Assembly (NCBI RefSeq): GCF_040932005.1
Contig: NZ_CP162414.1
Location: 2,941,501-3,005,500, forward strand
DNA: 64,000 nt
Reading direction: 5' to 3'
Source of the DNA: Aestuariibius sp. HNIBRBA575
GTDB taxonomy: Bacteria > Pseudomonadota > Alphaproteobacteria > Rhodobacterales > Rhodobacteraceae
Position 1 is the stretch's first letter; every line of letters starts with the position of its first letter. The notes under the pieces were generated by a model. It did no database searches and was not told the DNA's origin. It saw only the letters and a list, made by a program, of their open reading frames with translations. Positions 18,219-28,051 of the stretch are shown here, in pieces. Position numbers and translations under genes: made by a program.

Positions 18219-19100
18219 ATGGCAGTCCTCATCGACGAAAACACCAAAGTGATCTGTCAGGGCCTGACTGGCTCGCAGGGCACGTTCCACTCTGAACAAG
18301 CCATCGCATATGGCACAAAAATGGTTGGCGGCGTGACCCCCGGCAAAGGCGGCATGACCCATCTGGATCTGCCGATCTTTAACTCGGTCCACGAAGCCAA
18401 ACACGTCACCGAGGCCAACGCCTCTGTGATCTATGTTCCCCCGCCCTTCGCAGCCGATTCCATTCTGGAAGCGATCGACGCGGAAATGGAGCTGATCATC
18501 TGTATCACCGAAGGCATTCCTGTGCTGGACATGATGCGCGTTCAGCGGTCCCTAGAAGGGTCCAAATCGCGCCTGATCGGGCCAAACTGCCCCGGCGTGA
18601 TCACCCCGGATGCGTGCAAAATCGGCATTATGCCCGGCCATATCCACAAACGTGGGTCGGTTGGTGTTGTATCCCGTTCCGGCACCCTGACCTATGAAGC
18701 CGTGAAACAGACCTCTGATATCGGTCTGGGCCAGTCCACCGCTGTGGGCATCGGCGGCGATCCAATCAAAGGCACGGAACATATCGACGTGCTGGACCTG
18801 TTCCTGGACGATGATGAAACACAATCCATCATCATGATCGGTGAAATCGGGGGCTCTGCAGAAGAAGAAGCCGCTGAATTCCTGGCCGAGCAAAAGAAAA
18901 AAGGCCGTTGGAAACCCGTCGCTGGTTTCATCGCTGGCCGCACGGCGCCTCCGGGTCGTCGCATGGGTCACGCTGGCGCGATTGTTGCTGGTGGCAAAGG
19001 CGACGCTGAATCCAAAATCGAAGCCATGCGCGCCGCTGGCATCGTGGTTGCCGATAGCCCTGCCACATTGGGCGAAGCCGTGCTGAAAGCGATCGGCTAA
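18219..19100 (+). CDS. sucD: Succinate-CoA ligase subunit alpha
   Basis: A protein of 293 residues. It has the CoA-binding Rossmann N-terminus ([19 protein letters not shown]), PPPFAADSI, the [10 protein letters not shown] segment, and the phosphorylated His in [15 protein letters not shown] near residue 249. AGGAG lies seven bases before the ATG. It follows sucC with one lipoprotein gene between. No strong terminator is seen after it; a GC hairpin at about 19121-19151 lacks a T run. Confidence 0.98.
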   Translation: MAVLIDENTKVICQGLTGSQGTFHSEQAIAYGTKMVGGVTPGKGGMTHLDLPIFNSVHEAKHVTEANASVIYVPPPFAADSILEAIDAEMELIICITEGIPVLDMMRVQRSLEGSKSRLIGPNCPGVITPDACKIGIMPGHIHKRGSVGVVSRSGTLTYEAVKQTSDIGLGQSTAVGIGGDPIKGTEHIDVLDLFLDDDETQSIIMIGEIGGSAEEEAAEFLAEQKKKGRWKPVAGFIAGRTAPPGRRMGHAGAIVAGGKGDAESKIEAMRAAGIVVADSPATLGEAVLKAIG

Positions 19101-19183
19101 GCAACCCAAAGGGTCATAAAACCCGGTGCGGCGGCGATTGTCGCCACACCGAAATCTAACGATCTAATGGTTTGGAATACGTC

Positions 19184-19303
19184 ATGATGACTCAGATCTT
19201 CGCCGTCGCTTGTATGCTCAGTTCAGCAGTGAATGCTGGAGCTCTACTGGCGCGACAAAAATCTGTTCCGGCATGTTCTGCCTTCAACGCGCAGAAAGTT
19301 TGA
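19184..19303 (+). CDS. Possible 39-residue exported peptide
   Basis: A short open frame in the 300-bp gap after sucD. It begins MMTQIFAVACMLSSAVNAGA, which resembles a short signal peptide, and ends in a basic tail. The ribosome site is weak (TGGAAT). No family is recognised; it may be chance. Otherwise the gap 19101-19400 holds only the GC-rich hairpin after sucD. Confidence 0.2.
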   Translation: MMTQIFAVACMLSSAVNAGALLARQKSVPACSAFNAQKV

Positions 19304-19400
19304 CCACGTGTGTTGCTCTTGTGATTATCTGACTTTCCCAGACTGCCGGGCCGATGCCCTGGCAATGGGTGAGTTTGACGATAACAAGGAAACCAAACAA

Positions 19401-20297
19401 TCAGGTTTCGCCCAAACTCCACGCCGATGTCGGGATCAATGGATCGTCGAGGCATCTCTGAATTTCCGGGCCAAGCATTTGTCTGAGCGCGATTACATCA
19501 GCATCGGTTGCAACCAACCTGTCGGTGTTCGCGGTCTCGATCCCCTGACGAATACCACGGCGCATGGATTTAGGAACAATCGCGCGCGCAGTAGCCAGCG
19601 TGGTCTGATTTCGCAGGATTTTGCGCACCCATCGCAATTTGGGTTTGTGGCTGGTGTTCATCCGCGGTGTGGCCTCAATCGGAACTGGCGTCAGGTTCAT
19701 CAGCCCCCAAATCCGGTCCAGTTCCGCATCAAGACTGTGATAATCCACAATCGTCACTCGATCCCCGAGAACGGATCGATACCGAGCGATCTGGGTGCTG
19801 TATTGCGTGCGCGCCATATGATGAAACAGCGGATGCCAGCCCGCCGCGATCCGATCCGGTTCGGCGGCCATCGATTGCATCAATGTCAGCCGCTCATGCC
19901 CGTCGCGGGTCGTATGCCGGTATTCGGACAAAATACGTTTCACCGGGTCGCGCACGGCAATCACCACCTGAACGTGTGCCGGGGCAATGGAATCGGCAAA
20001 GTCCCGGATCATTTCGGCCGAGGCAGGACAGCTCAGATAATCGGTGGACGCATCAATGCGCCAGGCGGCCTGCGGGTTGGCGGCGAACTCAGCCTCATAC
20101 GCGATGCGGTCCGTGACCATGCTTTCAGCGAAAGCCTGTCCCATGGGGCCATGCCATGTGCGGCTGCCATAATCCGTAAAGAAACGCGGTTCCTTGGATG
20201 CGGCCAAACAGACATCGCGATGACGCCCCAGCACATGCGCAATTGTGGTCGTGCCGCATTTGGGCGCACCCACAACAAAAAGATAATTGGGCTGCAT
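19401..20297 (-). CDS. Sulfotransferase domain protein
   Basis: A protein of 298 residues. The N-terminal FVVGAPKCGTTT (residues 7-18) is the 5'-phosphosulfate loop of PAPS-dependent sulfotransferases. VQVVIAVRDPVKRILSEYRH near residues 110-130 is the 3'-phosphate loop with its Arg and Ser. Such enzymes sulfate a glycan, lipid or small acceptor; the acceptor cannot be told. The start at 20297 is favoured because the motif follows at once; an in-frame extension to 20396 adds nothing recognisable. It is the only minus-strand gene between sucD and sucA, so it breaks the usual sucCDAB order. Confidence 0.85.
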   Translation of the reverse strand: MQPNYLFVVGAPKCGTTTIAHVLGRHRDVCLAASKEPRFFTDYGSRTWHGPMGQAFAESMVTDRIAYEAEFAANPQAAWRIDASTDYLSCPASAEMIRDFADSIAPAHVQVVIAVRDPVKRILSEYRHTTRDGHERLTLMQSMAAEPDRIAAGWHPLFHHMARTQYSTQIARYRSVLGDRVTIVDYHSLDAELDRIWGLMNLTPVPIEATPRMNTSHKPKLRWVRKILRNQTTLATARAIVPKSMRRGIRQGIETANTDRLVATDADVIALRQMLGPEIQRCLDDPLIPTSAWSLGET

Positions 20298-20467
20298 AAA
20301 AACGGTGCCTATATCGCTGAAATCAATGCGCCCAATATCCAAAGTCCAGCCGCCAATGCAACACCCCAATTGGGACCGTTTGCCAATCGGCACCACGCTA
20401 ACGACGCCTCAACTAATCTTATGTTAGGCCACTTCATCACTATGTCTGCCTCTGCGAGGAAATGAAA

Positions 20468-23434
20468 ATGACAGATCAAAGCCCAAACGACGTCTTCCAT
20501 GCTTCTAGCTTTATGCAAGGGCATAACGCGGAATATATTGAGCAATTATATGCCCGATATGCCGATAATCCCAACGCTGTTGATGAAAGCTGGCGGGATT
20601 TCTTTGCCGCCTTGGGGGATGCCCCTGCAGATGCCAAAGCCGAAGCCGCAGGTCCCTCTTGGGCGCGCAACGATTGGCCACCGGCGCCAAATGATGACCT
20701 GACAGCTGCGCTGGATGGCCAATGGCCCGCCGATCCCAAAGATGCCAAAGCCGCCGGTGACAAAATCAAAGCCAAGGCCGCAGACAAAGGCGTTGAGGTC
20801 AGCGAAGAGCAGGTTCGCCTTGCTGTGCTTGATAGTTTGCGCGCGCTGATGCTGATCCGGGCCTATCGAATTCGGGGCCATCTGGTCGCTGATCTGGATC
20901 CTCTTGGCATGCGTGATCAGACCCCGCATCCTGAACTGGACCCAGCGTCCTACGGCTTTACCGCCGCGGATATGAACCGCCCGATTTTCATCGACAATGT
21001 TCTGGGCCTCGAAGTGGCGACAATGGCGGAAATTCTTGCCATTGTGAAACGCACTTATTGCGGCACATTTGCCCTGCAATACATGCATATTTCCAACCCA
21101 GAAGAGGCCGGTTGGCTGAAAGAACGCATAGAAGGGTTCGGCAAGGAAATCACGTTCACCCAAAATGGACGTAAGGCGATCCTGAACAAGCTGGTCGAGG
21201 CCGAAGGGTTCGAAAAATTCCTGCATGTCAAATATATGGGCACCAAGCGGTTTGGTCTGGATGGCGGCGAAAGCCTGATCCCAGCCATGGAGCAGATCAT
21301 CAAACGCGGTGGTCAATTGGGCATTCGTGACATCGTGATCGGCATGCCACACCGCGGCCGTCTGTCGGTTCTGGCCAATGTGATGTCCAAACCCTACCGC
21401 GCGATTTTCAACGAATTTCAGGGTGGATCGTTCAAGCCCGAGGATGTCGATGGGTCAGGCGATGTGAAATATCACCTTGGCGCGTCTTCGGATCGCGAAT
21501 TTGATGGCAACGCAGTGCACCTGTCGCTGACCGCAAACCCATCCCACCTAGAGGCGGTGAACCCCGTTGTTCTGGGCAAGGTACGCGCGAAACAGGACCA
21601 ATTGGGTGACACCGAACGCACATCTGTCATGGGCATTTTGCTGCACGGCGATGCGGCTTTTGCCGGTCAGGGTGTGGTCGCAGAAGGTCTGGGCCTGTCC
21701 GGTCTGCGCGGTCACAAAACCGGCGGCACGATGCATATCGTTGTGAACAACCAGATCGGGTTCACCACAGCGCCGCATTTCTCTCGGTCTTCGCCCTATC
21801 CAACGGATATCGCTTTGATGGTCGAAGCGCCGATTTTCCACGTCAATGGCGACGACCCAGAGGCGGTTGTTCATGCGGCTCGCGTGGCCACGGAATTCCG
21901 TCAGAAATTCCACAAAGACGTCGTGATCGACATGATCTGCTACCGTCGGTTTGGTCACAACGAGGGCGACGAGCCCATGTTCACCAACCCGATCATGTAC
22001 AAAAAGATCAAAAAACAGAAAACAACGCTGACGCTTTATACGGATCGTTTGGTCAAAGATGGCCTGCTGCCCGAAGGCGAAATCGAAGACATGAAAGCCA
22101 AGTTCCAAGCCTATCTGAATGATGAGTTTGAGACCGGCAAAACCTACAAACCCAACAAAGCTGACTGGCTGGATGGGCGCTGGTCCCATATGGACAAGCA
22201 AAACGACGATGATTATCAGCGCGGCGCAACAGCGATCAAACCGGAAACCATGGCGGAAATCGGTCAATCGTTGACCTCTGCCCCGGATGGCTATGCGCTG
22301 CATAAAACCGTGGATCGTCTGCTGGCAGCCAAATCCAAAATGTTCGAAACCGGCACAGGTTTTGACTGGGCAACCGGCGAAGCGTTGGCGTTTGGATCTT
22401 TGTTGACCGAAGGCTACCCCGTGCGTCTATCCGGTCAGGATTCCACCCGCGGGACGTTTTCCCAACGCCATTCCGGGTTTGTGCATCAGGAAACAGAGGA
22501 TCGTTATTACCCGCTGAACCATATCCGCGAAGGTCAGGCTGAATACGAAGTTATCGATTCGATGCTGTCGGAATATGCGGTGTTGGGCTTTGAATATGGC
22601 TATTCGCTGGCCGAACCAAACGCGCTGACCCTGTGGGAGGCGCAGTTTGGCGATTTCGCCAACGGGGCGCAGATCATGTTTGACCAATTCATCAGTTCCG
22701 GCGAAGCCAAGTGGCTGCGTATGTCCGGTCTGGTCATGCTGCTGCCCCACGGGTTCGAAGGCCAAGGCCCCGAGCACAGTTCGGCCCGTCTGGAACGGTT
22801 CCTGCAAATGTGCGGCGGCGATAACTGGATCGTGGCCAATTGCACCACACCTGCGAACTATTTCCACATCCTGCGCCGTCAGCTGCACCGGTCATTCCGT
22901 AAACCGCTGGTGATGATGACCCCGAAATCGCTGCTGCGCCACAAACTGGCCGTCAGCCGTTCTGAGGATTTCACCACCGGGTCCAGTTTCCACCGGGTTC
23001 TGTGGGATGACGCCCAACAGGGCAATTCCGACACCAACTTGGTGGCCGATGACAAAATCAAACGGGTGGTGATGTGTTCCGGTAAGGTCTATTTTGACCT
23101 GCTTGAGGAGCGCGATGCACGTGGGATTGACGACATCTATCTGCTGCGGATCGAACAATTCTATCCATTCCCTGCCATTTCATTGGTCAAAGAACTGGAA
23201 CGGTTCAAAGGCGCTGAAATGGTCTGGTGTCAGGAAGAACCCAAAAACCAAGGCGCTTGGTCCTTTATCGAACCCAATATCGAATGGGTTTTGACCCGGA
23301 TCAAAGCCGATACAACACGCCCTGCCTATGCGGGTCGTCCTGCCTCTGCCTCGCCCGCGACGGGTCTGGCATCACAACACAAAGCCCAACAAGCAGCGCT
23401 CGTGAATGACGCGCTGAGCATGGAAGGAAACTGA
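20468..23434 (+). CDS. sucA: 2-oxoglutarate dehydrogenase E1 component
   Basis: A protein of 988 residues. It is thiamine-diphosphate dependent: it decarboxylates 2-oxoglutarate and transfers succinyl to the SucB lipoyl arm. Seen: the N-terminal E2-binding segment FMQGHNAEYIEQLYARY, GMPHRGRLSVLANVMSKP, HLSLTANPSHLEAVNPV, GDAAFAGQGVVAE, and the TPP stretch GDDPEAVVHA then RRFGHNEGDEP. The ATG at 20468 was preferred to 20462 because GAGGAA ends one base before the latter. The sucB ATG follows the stop by 3 bp. Confidence 0.98.
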   Translation: MTDQSPNDVFHASSFMQGHNAEYIEQLYARYADNPNAVDESWRDFFAALGDAPADAKAEAAGPSWARNDWPPAPNDDLTAALDGQWPADPKDAKAAGDKIKAKAADKGVEVSEEQVRLAVLDSLRALMLIRAYRIRGHLVADLDPLGMRDQTPHPELDPASYGFTAADMNRPIFIDNVLGLEVATMAEILAIVKRTYCGTFALQYMHISNPEEAGWLKERIEGFGKEITFTQNGRKAILNKLVEAEGFEKFLHVKYMGTKRFGLDGGESLIPAMEQIIKRGGQLGIRDIVIGMPHRGRLSVLANVMSKPYRAIFNEFQGGSFKPEDVDGSGDVKYHLGASSDREFDGNAVHLSLTANPSHLEAVNPVVLGKVRAKQDQLGDTERTSVMGILLHGDAAFAGQGVVAEGLGLSGLRGHKTGGTMHIVVNNQIGFTTAPHFSRSSPYPTDIALMVEAPIFHVNGDDPEAVVHAARVATEFRQKFHKDVVIDMICYRRFGHNEGDEPMFTNPIMYKKIKKQKTTLTLYTDRLVKDGLLPEGEIEDMKAKFQAYLNDEFETGKTYKPNKADWLDGRWSHMDKQNDDDYQRGATAIKPETMAEIGQSLTSAPDGYALHKTVDRLLAAKSKMFETGTGFDWATGEALAFGSLLTEGYPVRLSGQDSTRGTFSQRHSGFVHQETEDRYYPLNHIREGQAEYEVIDSMLSEYAVLGFEYGYSLAEPNALTLWEAQFGDFANGAQIMFDQFISSGEAKWLRMSGLVMLLPHGFEGQGPEHSSARLERFLQMCGGDNWIVANCTTPANYFHILRRQLHRSFRKPLVMMTPKSLLRHKLAVSRSEDFTTGSSFHRVLWDDAQQGNSDTNLVADDKIKRVVMCSGKVYFDLLEERDARGIDDIYLLRIEQFYPFPAISLVKELERFKGAEMVWCQEEPKNQGAWSFIEPNIEWVLTRIKADTTRPAYAGRPASASPATGLASQHKAQQAALVNDALSMEGN

Positions 23435-23437
23435 GCC

Positions 23438-24922
23438 ATGACAATCGAAGTACGCGTCCCAACATTGGGTGAATCAGTCACCGAAGCCACCGTCGCCACT
23501 TGGTTCAAAAAACCCGGCGATGCCGTTGCCGTCGACGAAATGCTCTGTGAGCTGGAAACAGACAAAGTCACCGTCGAAGTGCCCAGCCCCGCTGCTGGCA
23601 CGATGGGTGAAATCATCGCCGCCGAAGGCGACACCGTTGGGGTTGACGCCCTGCTGGCCACCCTGTCCGAAGGTGCGGGCGCAGCCCCTGCCGCCGCACC
23701 TGCCGCGGCTGCTGCCCCGGCGGCATCCTCTGGTGGGGAAAGCCTGGACGTGATGGTCCCGACTTTGGGTGAATCTGTGACCGAGGCAACCGTCGCCACA
23801 TGGTTCAAAAAACCGGGCGAAGCGTTTGTCGCCGACGAAATGCTGTGCGAGCTGGAAACAGACAAAGTGTCCGTCGAAGTGCCCGCCCCTGCGGCCGGTG
23901 TTTTGACGCAGATTTTGGCCGATGAAGGGTCCACCGTCGAAGCCGGTGGGAAATTGGCAATCATGTCCACCGATGCCGGGGCTGCACCAGCCGCCGCGCC
24001 CGCTGCGACAGCCGCGCCGGCCACAACCGGCAAAGACGTCGAAGACGCGCCCAGCGCCAAGAAAGCCATGGCCGATGCCGGGATTTCACGCGACGCCGTC
24101 ACTGCAACCGGCAAAGATGGCCGTGTCATGAAAGAAGACGTGATGGCTGCACTTGCCGCCCCCAAAGCCGCCGCGCCTGCCCCCGCAGCCGCCCCGCGCG
24201 CACCCGTTGCCGCTGATCAGGCCGCGCGCGAAGAGCGTGTGAAAATGACCCGCCTGCGCCAAACCATCGCGCGCCGTCTGAAAGACAGCCAAAACACCGC
24301 CGCGATGCTGACCACCTATAACGAGGTCGACATGACCGAGGTCATGGCGCTGCGCAACGAATACAAAGACCTGTTCCTGAAGAAACATGGTGTCAAACTG
24401 GGCTTTATGTCCTTCTTTACAAAGGCCTGCGTGCATGCCCTGAAAGAAGTGCCAGAAGTGAACGCCGAAATTGATGGCACAGACATCGTCTATAAAAACT
24501 ACGTCAATATGGGCATCGCGGCAGGCACGCCGACAGGTCTGGTTGTGCCGGTTCTGAACGACACCGATCAGATGTCATTCGCCCAAATCGAAAAAGCGAT
24601 CGCCGAAAAAGGCGCCAAAGCCCGTGACGGCAAATTGTCCATGGCCGAAATGCAGGGCGGCACATTCACCATCTCAAACGGTGGCGTCTATGGCTCGCTG
24701 ATGTCTTCGCCGATCCTGAACCCCCCGCAATCCGGTATTCTGGGCATGCATAAAATTCAGGACCGTCCCATGGCCATCAACGGTCAGGTTGTGATCCGTC
24801 CGATGATGTATCTGGCGCTGTCTTATGACCACCGGATCGTTGACGGCAAAGGCGCTGTGACCTTCCTCGTGCGCGTCAAAGAAGCGCTCGAAGATCCACG
24901 TCGCCTGCTGATGGATCTGTAA
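23438..24922 (+). CDS. sucB: Dihydrolipoyllysine-residue succinyltransferase E2 with two lipoyl domains
   Basis: A protein of 494 residues, about 90 longer than the single-lipoyl form. Two near-identical lipoyl domains occupy residues 1-76 and 104-179. The lipoylated Lys in ETDKV is at K43 and K143, exactly 100 apart. Ala/Pro-rich linkers follow each domain. An E1/E3-binding domain ([16 protein letters not shown], near 205-240) precedes the acyltransferase core, whose His is in [13 protein letters not shown] near residue 466. The enzyme passes succinyl to CoA. It is coupled to sucA by 3 bp. Pyruvate dehydrogenase E2 also has repeated lipoyl domains, but sucA linkage supports SucB. Confidence 0.96.
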   Translation: MTIEVRVPTLGESVTEATVATWFKKPGDAVAVDEMLCELETDKVTVEVPSPAAGTMGEIIAAEGDTVGVDALLATLSEGAGAAPAAAPAAAAAPAASSGGESLDVMVPTLGESVTEATVATWFKKPGEAFVADEMLCELETDKVSVEVPAPAAGVLTQILADEGSTVEAGGKLAIMSTDAGAAPAAAPAATAAPATTGKDVEDAPSAKKAMADAGISRDAVTATGKDGRVMKEDVMAALAAPKAAAPAPAAAPRAPVAADQAAREERVKMTRLRQTIARRLKDSQNTAAMLTTYNEVDMTEVMALRNEYKDLFLKKHGVKLGFMSFFTKACVHALKEVPEVNAEIDGTDIVYKNYVNMGIAAGTPTGLVVPVLNDTDQMSFAQIEKAIAEKGAKARDGKLSMAEMQGGTFTISNGGVYGSLMSSPILNPPQSGILGMHKIQDRPMAINGQVVIRPMMYLALSYDHRIVDGKGAVTFLVRVKEALEDPRRLLMDL

Positions 24923-24973
24923 TCCAAACATGGGCTCGGCTTATGTCGGGCCCATCTATCAACGAGTGACGCA

Positions 24974-25189
24974 GTGGCCTATCTGAAACCTCAAACTCTG
25001 ACCTGTCCGGATTGTGGCCAAACCGCCGCGATCAAATGGATCATTGGGGTTGGGCCGGGGTCGTCCGGTTCAAAACCGGGCTATATTTCGGCCAAAGTCG
25101 GGGCGGAATGGCAGATTGAGAAACGCGACAAAGGTGTTGCTATTCTTTGCAGCAATTGCGGAGCCCAAACCGCGGAGCGTCATCCATGA
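24974..25189 (+). CDS. Small zinc-ribbon protein between sucB and lpd
   Basis: A protein of 71 residues with two C-x-x-C knuckles, CPDCGQ (near residue 12) and CSNCGA (near residue 60), which would form one zinc ribbon. The middle is Gly/Ser/Lys rich. It starts with GTG at 24974, 51 bp after sucB, and its stop overlaps the start of the MAPEG gene (ATGA). Function is unknown. Co-transcription with sucAB and lpd is likely from spacing. Confidence 0.65.
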   Translation: MAYLKPQTLTCPDCGQTAAIKWIIGVGPGSSGSKPGYISAKVGAEWQIEKRDKGVAILCSNCGAQTAERHP

Positions 25190-25575
25190 CCACTGAACTT
25201 GTCATCCTCACCCTCGCGGCGCTGCTGCAAGTGGTGCAATTCATGCTCTATTCCGTGTTGGCCAACATGCAGGTCACGCCACGTGTGGCCCTAGGACCGC
25301 GCGACAAACCGGTGACCTTGTCAGGATATGCCGGGCGGGCGCAACGGGCGATGAACAACCATTTCGAAGGCTTGATCCTATTTTCGATCGCTGCTTTGGT
25401 GGTGACACTGGGCGACAAAACAACCGGCCTGACCGCAATTTGCGCATGGACCTATCTGGCCGCGCGCATCGCATATATCCCCGCCTATATGTTCGGGTTA
25501 ACCCCGTGGCGGACCCTCATCTGGTGCGTTGGCTTTGGTGCCACCACCCTCATGCTACTCTCGGCCCTGATCTAG
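25186..25575 (+). CDS. MAPEG-family membrane protein
   Basis: A protein of 129 residues with four hydrophobic helices and the MAPEG pattern: QRAMNNHFEGLILFSIAALVV in helix 2 (the N-x-x-E region) and YLAARIAYIPAYMFGLTPWRTLIWCVG in helices 3-4 (the R-x-x-Y type motif). The family includes glutathione-dependent membrane enzymes; bacterial members of this short type are mostly uncharacterised. It overlaps the zinc-ribbon gene by 4 bp and lies 21 bp before lpd, so it is embedded in the 2-oxoglutarate dehydrogenase operon. Confidence 0.82.
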   Translation: MTTELVILTLAALLQVVQFMLYSVLANMQVTPRVALGPRDKPVTLSGYAGRAQRAMNNHFEGLILFSIAALVVTLGDKTTGLTAICAWTYLAARIAYIPAYMFGLTPWRTLIWCVGFGATTLMLLSALI

Positions 25576-25596
25576 GCCCGTTCAAAGGAGACATCC

Positions 25597-26985
25597 ATGT
25601 CCAGCTATGACGTCATCGTAATCGGAGCCGGTCCCGGCGGCTATGTCTGCGCAATTCGTGCGGCGCAATTGGGCCTAAAAACCGCCATCGTCGAAGGGCG
25701 CGAAACCCTGGGCGGCACCTGCCTGAATGTGGGCTGTATCCCCTCCAAGGCGTTGCTGCACGCGTCCCATCAACTGCACGAAGCGGAACATAACTTTGCG
25801 CATATGGGCCTAAAAGGCAAAAGCCCGTCAGTGGATTGGAAACAGATGCTGGCGTTCAAACAGGAAGTGGTGGATGCCAACACAGCTGGCGTCGAATTCC
25901 TGATGAAAAAGAACAAAATTGACTGGCTGAAAGGCTGGGGTTCCATCCCCGCCGCCGGTCAGGTCAAAGTTGGCGATGACGTGCATGAGGCCAAACACAT
26001 CATCATTGCATCCGGGTCCGAACCATCTGCGTTGCCGGGTGTTGAGGTCGACGAAAAGGTTGTCGTGACATCCACCGGCGCGCTGGAATTGGGCAAAATC
26101 CCCAAGAAAATGGTGGTGATCGGCGCAGGTGTGATCGGGCTTGAGCTTGGGTCGGTTTATAAACGTCTGGGCGCGGATGTCACCGTGGTGGAATTCCTCG
26201 ACAGCGTCACCCCCGGCATGGATGGCGAAGTGCAACGCACGTTCCAACGCATGCTGAAAAAGCAGGGCATCAACTTTGTCATGGGCGCGGCCGTGCAAAA
26301 AGTCGAAGCCAACAAAACCAAAGCCAAAGTACATTACAAACTGCGCAAAAACGACGCTGAGGACGTGATCGAAGCCGACACCGTGTTGGTCGCCACCGGG
26401 CGTCGCCCGTTTGTGGACGGGCTGGGGCTGGAGGCGTTGGGCGTTGAGATGACCGAACGTGGCCAGATCAAAACCGACGCGCATTACGCCACCAATGTGC
26501 CGGGCATTTATGCAATCGGCGACGTCATCGAAGGCCCGATGCTGGCCCACAAAGCCGAAGACGAAGGCGGCATTCTGGCCGAAATGCTGGCCGGTCAGAA
26601 ACCACATATGGATTACAACCTGATCCCCGGCGTGATCTACACCGCGCCCGAAGTTGCGTCCGTGGGCAAAACCGAAGAGCAACTGAAAGAAGAAGGCCGC
26701 GCCTATAAGGTTGGCAAGTTTCAGTTCATGGCCAATGGCCGGGCGCGTGCCTCTATGGCGGCCGAAGGGTTTGTTAAAATCCTCGCGGACAAAGACACCG
26801 ATCGCGTTTTGGGCGCACATTTGATTGGTCCAGCGGCTGGTGAATTGATCCATGAAATCTGCATGGCCATGGAATTTGGCGCTGCCGCCGAAGACATTGC
26901 ACGCACCTGTCATGCGCACCCCACCTTTAGCGAAGCCGTGCGCGAAGCCGCCATGGCCTGCGGCGACGGTGCCATTCACGCCTGA
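25597..26985 (+). CDS. lpd: Dihydrolipoyl dehydrogenase E3
   Basis: A protein of 462 residues. It reoxidises the dihydrolipoyl arm of SucB with NAD. Seen: the FAD fold [19 protein letters not shown] near residue 5, the redox-active disulfide [16 protein letters not shown] near residue 40, the NAD fold [16 protein letters not shown] near residue 175, and the catalytic His-Glu in [14 protein letters not shown] near residue 440. AGGAG precedes the ATG. It closes the sucA-sucB-ZnR-MAPEG-lpd group and is followed by a strong terminator. It may also serve other 2-oxoacid dehydrogenases. Confidence 0.97.
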   Translation: MSSYDVIVIGAGPGGYVCAIRAAQLGLKTAIVEGRETLGGTCLNVGCIPSKALLHASHQLHEAEHNFAHMGLKGKSPSVDWKQMLAFKQEVVDANTAGVEFLMKKNKIDWLKGWGSIPAAGQVKVGDDVHEAKHIIIASGSEPSALPGVEVDEKVVVTSTGALELGKIPKKMVVIGAGVIGLELGSVYKRLGADVTVVEFLDSVTPGMDGEVQRTFQRMLKKQGINFVMGAAVQKVEANKTKAKVHYKLRKNDAEDVIEADTVLVATGRRPFVDGLGLEALGVEMTERGQIKTDAHYATNVPGIYAIGDVIEGPMLAHKAEDEGGILAEMLAGQKPHMDYNLIPGVIYTAPEVASVGKTEEQLKEEGRAYKVGKFQFMANGRARASMAAEGFVKILADKDTDRVLGAHLIGPAAGELIHEICMAMEFGAAAEDIARTCHAHPTFSEAVREAAMACGDGAIHA

Positions 26986-27006
26986 TCGCCCCCCAAATTT
27001 CACGAC

Positions 27007-27045
27007 AAAGGGCAGCCTTAATCAGGTTGCCCTTTCTCCTTTTTG
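27007..27045 (+). terminator. Intrinsic terminator of lpd
   Basis: AAAGGGCAGCC pairs with GGTTGCCCTTT (one G-U) over 7 nt, followed by CTCCTTTTT. It starts 22 bp after the lpd stop. Confidence 0.85.
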
Positions 27046-27108
27046 CGCCCCAATTCACGCCACATTGCCGAATTAACCTGCCATCAACCGTAGGATGAGG
27101 GACCGGTT

Positions 27109-27951
27109 ATGAAACATGTGACACGGATTGCTTTGGCCAGCGCATTGGCCATTTCCGCAACAACCGCAGATGCCCGGCGTGCAGGTGGCATTGGGGGCTG
27201 GGGGCTGGATCTTCAGTTCAGATCAGAAACCACATTGCCGATGTCATCAGGCGGGTCCTATTCCTTATGTCATCTGGTCGAACAAATGACCTTTTTGTTT
27301 GTGCCGGTCTATACCACGCTGGACGGTTACGCGATCTCGGAAACGGGGTGTGAGGGGGATGAATATATCCCGTTTACATCGCAACAGATGACCAATTTTC
27401 AGGATATGGGCCTGATCCCGGCAGATATCCCCGCGACCCCCAAATTGTCCGCCCAAGAATTGATGGCCGGGCATGCCTGGCTGATCCTTGGCGCGATTGT
27501 TTTGATGTTCAAAATCCTGATCGGATTGCGCAGCCGATCATCCAAACCCCGCCGTCGCCTCTCCAAAGAGGCGGAAATGCAAACCTTGGCCGCTATGTGC
27601 CACGTGGCCGTTGCGGATGGCACAATTGACGAACGCGAGGTCAAAGAAATCTCTTCTATCATGAGCCGCCTGACCGGAAAGTCCATCAGTTTTGGCCAGA
27701 TCAACACGTTGCTGCGTGATATGCGTGACGATCCCATTGATCCGTCTTTGCTGGGACAGGACCTGAAACCCGGCGAAAAAGAAGTGGTGATGGAAGCCTC
27801 GCTCAACATCGCTGTCGCTGATGGCCAAATGGATCCACGCGAACATAGTCTGGTCAGCGAAATCGCGCAGGCTTTGCAAATTCGGGGACCGGAATTCAGA
27901 TCCGCCTTGCAACGGATCAGCGGGCATTTGGCGCAAACTAATCCTGCCTAG
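27109..27951 (+). CDS. TerB-like domain protein with signal peptide and membrane anchor
   Basis: A protein of 280 residues. An N-terminal signal peptide (residues 1-22, ending TADA) precedes a short extracytoplasmic part with two Cys (CHLVEQM and GCEGDEY). A membrane helix lies near residues 122-142 (HAWLILGAIVLMFKILIGL). The cytoplasmic half has two TerB/DjlA-like acidic helix pairs, VAVADGTIDEREVKEI and IAVADGQMDPREHSLV. TerB domains bind metal or phosphate-linked ligands and are tied to membrane stress. It stands alone behind the lpd terminator. The family assignment rests on the repeated ADG-x-x-D-x-R-E motif. Confidence 0.7.
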   Translation: MKHVTRIALASALAISATTADARRAGGIGGWGLDLQFRSETTLPMSSGGSYSLCHLVEQMTFLFVPVYTTLDGYAISETGCEGDEYIPFTSQQMTNFQDMGLIPADIPATPKLSAQELMAGHAWLILGAIVLMFKILIGLRSRSSKPRRRLSKEAEMQTLAAMCHVAVADGTIDEREVKEISSIMSRLTGKSISFGQINTLLRDMRDDPIDPSLLGQDLKPGEKEVVMEASLNIAVADGQMDPREHSLVSEIAQALQIRGPEFRSALQRISGHLAQTNPA

Positions 27952-28051
27952 GGCACCGACAATTTCATAAAACTGATACCGACACGTTACACAATAGTTA
28001 ACGATCAAAGGCATCCCCAGCCCATCCGAATTCAACTGGGGAAGGGATATC

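Noticed and set aside
19233..20465. Plus-strand frame of about 410 codons opposite the sulfotransferase
   Set aside because: The minus-strand frame has intact PAPS motifs; the plus frame has none.
23440..23930. 300-bp direct repeat that might be a mobile or assembly duplication
   Set aside because: It is the two in-frame lipoyl domains of sucB, each with its own lipoylation motif and linker.
25828..27003. Long minus-strand frame opposite lpd
   Set aside because: Composition (Phe/His/Gly rich) mirrors the codons of lpd; no family resemblance.
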